A stretch of 64,000 nt of DNA from Bacteroidales bacterium UBA4333 (lineage in GTDB: Bacteria; Bacteroidota; Bacteroidia; Bacteroidales; Paludibacteraceae). The stretch lies in assembly GCA_002394335.1 (NCBI GenBank), contig DGTP01000015.1:151016-215015 (forward strand), in the 5' to 3' direction. The notes beneath the pieces were generated by a model, which did not search any database, was not told where the DNA came from, and worked only from the letters and a program-made list of their open reading frames with translations. Shown here piece by piece: positions 61,643 through 64,000 of this stretch (positions are counted from its first letter, which is position 1; every line of letters starts with the position of its first letter). The translations under genes were made by a program, and so were the position numbers.

Positions 61643-62062
61643 TTTATATGCGTTTTTTCCAAAGAAGAGCCGTTTTTCACACAAAAATATGAATTTTGCG
61701 CCAGCAGACCTTGTGCTGATGTTAAGCAGAGGTTAGACGGAGGTTGGTATAATACCCAAATCTTAATAATCGGCAATTGTTTTTATGCATTTGAGTACGA
61801 ATTGCCCCTTACTTTACTCTTACTTGCCTCTGGGATGCCTCTTACTTGCCTCCGATAGCGTGTTTGTAATTTGCTGAAAATAAGGGGTATATGAAATATC
61901 GTAAATAGACCTCGGAATTTACGTATCTTAATAATCGGCAATTTTTTAATAGACCGGCTGCGCTGACAGAGTACAGAATACAGAGCGCAGGCACAGCCTG
62001 CTGATAGACTTTGTGGAGGGGGGCGATAAAGGAAAGCAAATTTATTATAAAAGGCACTTTTA

Positions 62063-62094
62063 TTTGTAAGTGTCATTTATTTTTTGTAATTTTG
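62063..62094 (+). promoter_or_regulatory. Promoter of the TPR sensor gene
   Basis: TTTG (62063-62066), 20 bp, TAATTTTG (62087-62094); start near 62101, so translation begins at ATG 62127 rather than earlier. Confidence 0.7.
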
Positions 62095-62126
62095 CAGCGC
62101 AAAATATAACCGCTGCTACCGACAGC

Positions 62127-63623
62127 ATGAAAAAGTGTGTCTTTCATATTGGCTTTTGGGTGATTCTTATGCTTTGCAGCTCTTGCGTATCCCGCGGAGT
62201 GCGTGAGGCGCAGGAGGTTGTGGCACAGGCGGACAGCCTATGGCATGACGGACAGATGTACGGCATCGACGCCGGCGACAGCGCCACCCTCGCACAAGCC
62301 TATGAGACGCTGGACAAATCCACTGCCTTCTGTCGCAGGATAAGAGAGATCTTCCCCTTCGCACATAGTACATCGTCCCTTGGTACTTATTCTCATGCTT
62401 GCTATCACTACGGCCGTCTGCTCCGCGAGAAGGACGATCCGGTTGCAGCCATGCAGGTGTTCATCAATGCCACCCACTCCCACACCGGCGACTACCATAT
62501 CCTCGGACGCGTGTATAGCAACATGGGGTCTATCTGTCATTTGGCAGGCGAGTTTCCGTTGTCATATGATATGTATGAGCGTTGTGCTGATATGTACCTT
62601 CAAAACGGCGACACCTTATTATATTATTATGGCTTAAATGACATGGCATTTGAGCTGGCGGAACAAGGGAAGAAAGATAGTTGTTTTCTACTTATCAATG
62701 ATATAGTCACTAACAACCCTAACGATAGTATATTAATTGCATATTCTCATATGTCGCAAGCTCAAGCTTGTCTTTTTAATGCGCAGTACGATTCGACTAT
62801 TTATTATGCCCAATTGTCGAAAGACTATTTCCCTTTTATAATATCCACTACGATACAACTGGCACAAGGATATTCTTATATCGGACTAAAAGACTCTGCT
62901 ACTTTTTATGCAAAGCAGGTTTTATTAAAGTCTAATGCTCTATCAGAAATAAACAATGCACTATATATTTTGACTAATGATGATAAAACAAAAGATTTGA
63001 AAGAAGTTCGCCAAGCGGCTGCAGATAGATCAGATGTACAAAAAATGCTCGAAACTCGTCAGGGGAAAATGTCACAAGCTGTTCAGCTTTTAGAACAAGA
63101 TTTAACAAGCAAACCTAATTTGGCGTGGTTATACGCAATAAGTATCACGATCATAATAATAGGGTTGATAATATGGTTATACGTTTGGCGGAAACGTCGC
63201 CAGCATGCTTTGCTTTCACAGCAAATAGAAGATTTAACCATTAAAAACAAAGAGGCACAAGACATGCAAACCAAACGTTACCATGATCGTCTGCGTCAGA
63301 TACAAGAAAATTGCGATGTACTTACTAATTCAGACAATATAGTGGATTCTCTCCAGTGGAAAAACTATGATAAGTTTTGTGAGTGTGTAAATGTTAATTT
63401 CTTTTTACTGGCAGACAAACTTAAAGCTACAAGTAGCTTAAATGAAAAGGAAATACGTTTCTGTGTACTTGTTTTGATAGGATCTTATACCGATAAACAG
63501 ATGGCAGATATTCTCTACTATTCTTATAATAGCATCCGAAGCACGAAGAGAATTCTCGCGAAGAAGTTAGGTACAACAAGCGCAAATTTGCGTTCGTTTT
63601 TAATAGAAAAAGCAGCAAAATAG
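62127..63623 (+). CDS. TPR lipoprotein-type sensor with transmembrane helix and cytoplasmic helix-turn-helix
   Basis: 498 residues. Signal/lipobox-like start (FWVILMLCSSC); TPR-like helices at about 30-310 (LGTYSHACYHYGRLLREKDD, GRVYSNMGSICHLAGEFPLS); one membrane helix at about 331-353 (WLYAISITIIIIGLIIWLYV); a coiled coil (about 360-400); and a C-terminal LuxR-like helix-turn-helix (about 435-495: LNEKEIRFCVLVLIGSYTDK, QMADILYYSYNSIRSTKRIL). The TPR part is periplasmic and the HTH cytoplasmic, a one-component membrane regulator known in many Bacteroidales but with few known ligands. Codon use becomes AT-richer after about residue 155. Next downstream is a tiny secreted-peptide gene. Confidence 0.82.
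   Translation: MKKCVFHIGFWVILMLCSSCVSRGVREAQEVVAQADSLWHDGQMYGIDAGDSATLAQAYETLDKSTAFCRRIREIFPFAHSTSSLGTYSHACYHYGRLLREKDDPVAAMQVFINATHSHTGDYHILGRVYSNMGSICHLAGEFPLSYDMYERCADMYLQNGDTLLYYYGLNDMAFELAEQGKKDSCFLLINDIVTNNPNDSILIAYSHMSQAQACLFNAQYDSTIYYAQLSKDYFPFIISTTIQLAQGYSYIGLKDSATFYAKQVLLKSNALSEINNALYILTNDDKTKDLKEVRQAAADRSDVQKMLETRQGKMSQAVQLLEQDLTSKPNLAWLYAISITIIIIGLIIWLYVWRKRRQHALLSQQIEDLTIKNKEAQDMQTKRYHDRLRQIQENCDVLTNSDNIVDSLQWKNYDKFCECVNVNFFLLADKLKATSSLNEKEIRFCVLVLIGSYTDKQMADILYYSYNSIRSTKRILAKKLGTTSANLRSFLIEKAAK
62362..62394. repeat. GTACTTTG-class repeat inside the TPR sensor gene
   Basis: ACATAGTACATCGTCCCTTG GTACTTATTCTC, in frame, coding for HSTSSLGTYSH between FPFA and ACYHYG. Shares 13 bases with the repeat at 33792-33826. 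Confidence 0.65.
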
Positions 63624-63827
63624 TATGACTAAAAGATGCAACGAATAAAAAAACTACACCGAGAAAATGTTATACGTTTGAAAATCAACAGTTTGCAGTA
63701 AAACAAAAAACTACATCCTTTTCTTGCATAGATGCCCCAAAAGCAGTACCTTTGCACCGTCAAACGAACGAGCGTTTGGCGGTATTTTTATTTTGCACCT
63801 ATTGTTTAATTTTAAAACTCTATTCTT
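63624..63827. other. Intergenic region before the secreted-peptide gene
   Basis: Contains the promoter at 63723-63754 and a 10-bp-stem hairpin (63757-63782) followed by TATTTTTATTTT, which sits at the expected start of transcription. Nothing else is seen. Confidence 0.55.
63723..63754 (+). promoter_or_regulatory. Promoter of the secreted-peptide gene
   Basis: CTTG (63723-63726, one mismatch), 20 bp, TACCTTTG (63747-63754). Start near 63761, inside the 63757-63782 hairpin. Confidence 0.6.
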
Positions 63828-63938
63828 ATGAGACACAAATTTGTTACCTTAACCCTAATTGCACTTTTTGCAATGCCAGTTTTTCTTCGCGCAGAAGAGA
63901 TTGAAATCCAGTTGATGGAAGTAATGAGAGCGAATTAA
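63828..63938 (+). CDS. 36-residue secreted peptide
   Basis: Signal peptide of 22 residues (FVTLTLIALFAMPVFLRA) followed by a 14-residue mature peptide EEIEIQLMEVMRAN. The 'AEEIEI-L' start resembles the beginning of DUF3244-type small exported proteins, which often follow TPR-HTH regulators in Bacteroides; here it stops after 14 residues, so it is either a natural short peptide or a truncated DUF3244 gene. A second, similar start (63969) follows 30 bp later. Confidence 0.6.
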   Translation: MRHKFVTLTLIALFAMPVFLRAEEIEIQLMEVMRAN

Positions 63939-63968
63939 TTATAGTACTAATCAAAAAATAGAACAATT

Positions 63969-64000
63969 ATGAAATCAAGACATCTGACATTAGTAGCCCT
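63969..64000 (+). CDS. Second small secreted protein, N-terminus only
   Basis: MKSRHLTLVA is visible before the window ends. The hydrophobic run after a basic start, and its place directly after a very similar gene, suggest a paralogue of the secreted peptide at 63828-63938. Confidence 0.4.
   Translation, partial: MKSRHLTLVA

Larger units (their letters stand above)
61468..62062. other. Intergenic region between divergent pnp and the TPR sensor gene
   Basis: No gene is seen. It has CTGANNG heptamer arrays (61486-61514; 61528-61552), the hairpin GGTCGC-CGTTT-GCGACC (61564-61580), the pnp promoter (61611-61642) overlapped by an AACGCA/TGCGTT hairpin, a copy of the 'GATGCCTC' tandem words (61815-61856), and an 18-bp direct repeat TCTTAATAATCGGCAATT at 61761-61778 and 61926-61943. 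Confidence 0.65.

Noticed and set aside
61623..61657. Hairpin before pnp as a terminator
   Set aside because: No gene ends there on either strand; it overlaps the pnp -33 box, so a role in promoter structure is more likely.

Overview
The window reads as a chromosomal segment of an uncultured-type gut or rumen member of the Bacteroidales (phylum Bacteroidota). The signs are the Bacteroidota promoter pattern (TTTG, 20 bp, TAnnTTTG) seen about seventeen times, a lipidated TamA homologue (TamL) and TamB, several TonB-dependent receptors, a PorT-like secretion protein, the rpmB-rpmG-DUF4295 block, SusC/D-like lipoprotein pairing, many Listeria-Bacteroides (InlB_B) repeats, and SPII lipoproteins. 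GC is near 50 percent in the core genes and drops sharply in the accessory block at 34.5-46 kb. No rRNA, tRNA, integrase, transposase or CRISPR array was recognised.

Layout. 1-3.2 kb: sppA (partial), rnhB and tamL on the minus strand. 3.6-11.2 kb: a minus-strand operon reading sugar-kinase-like gene, AraC regulator, S1/P1 nuclease, TonB receptor, lipoprotein, SpoU-type rRNA methyltransferase. 11.3-14.9 kb: plus-strand glycosyltransferase, SpoIID/LytB and methyltransferase genes with overlapping junctions. 14.9-26.6 kb: an N-domain-less clpB, an orphan FecCD permease, panB, a BspA-like leucine-rich-repeat protein, a phosphoesterase lipoprotein, a barrel protein, mutS2, dciA, a glucosaminidase and a small lipoprotein. 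26.6-31.7 kb: a one-pass membrane protein, a probable cell-wall recycling set (MurU-like, RapZ C-domain, AmgK-like), a diacylglycerol-kinase-like gene and ribosomal protein genes. 32-34.5 kb: an M6 protease and a HicB-like protein fused to an exported tail.

34.5-46 kb is the accessory region: a 2.3-kkDa-class (about 2308 residue) adhesin-like protein, a 49-residue peptide gene, a RelE/ParE-type pair, an MNT-HEPN pair, a GNAT gene with a 53-residue partner, and no conserved housekeeping gene. It is bracketed by AT-rich 65-73 bp tandem repeats in opposite orientation, and a ~60 bp leader sequence recurs four times immediately before unrelated genes. 46-61.5 kb returns to core genes: rho, aroQ, an outer-membrane barrel receptor, porT-like, a beta-helix lipoprotein, ribF, rlmH, tamB and pnp. 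The right end holds a TPR lipoprotein with a transmembrane helix and a cytoplasmic helix-turn-helix, followed by a gene for a 36-residue secreted peptide and the start of a second one.

The least expected signals are (i) families of 7-15 bp tandem 'words' that recur between genes and also sit in frame inside conserved enzymes (trmH-like, aroQ, glycosyltransferase, SpoIID, a lipoprotein signal peptide, the TPR sensor); (ii) the shared leader that links the toxin-antitoxin-like genes to the giant surface protein; (iii) the HicB-to-exported-protein chimera; (iv) the TPR sensor with tiny secreted peptides; and (v) a ClpB that begins at its first ATPase domain.
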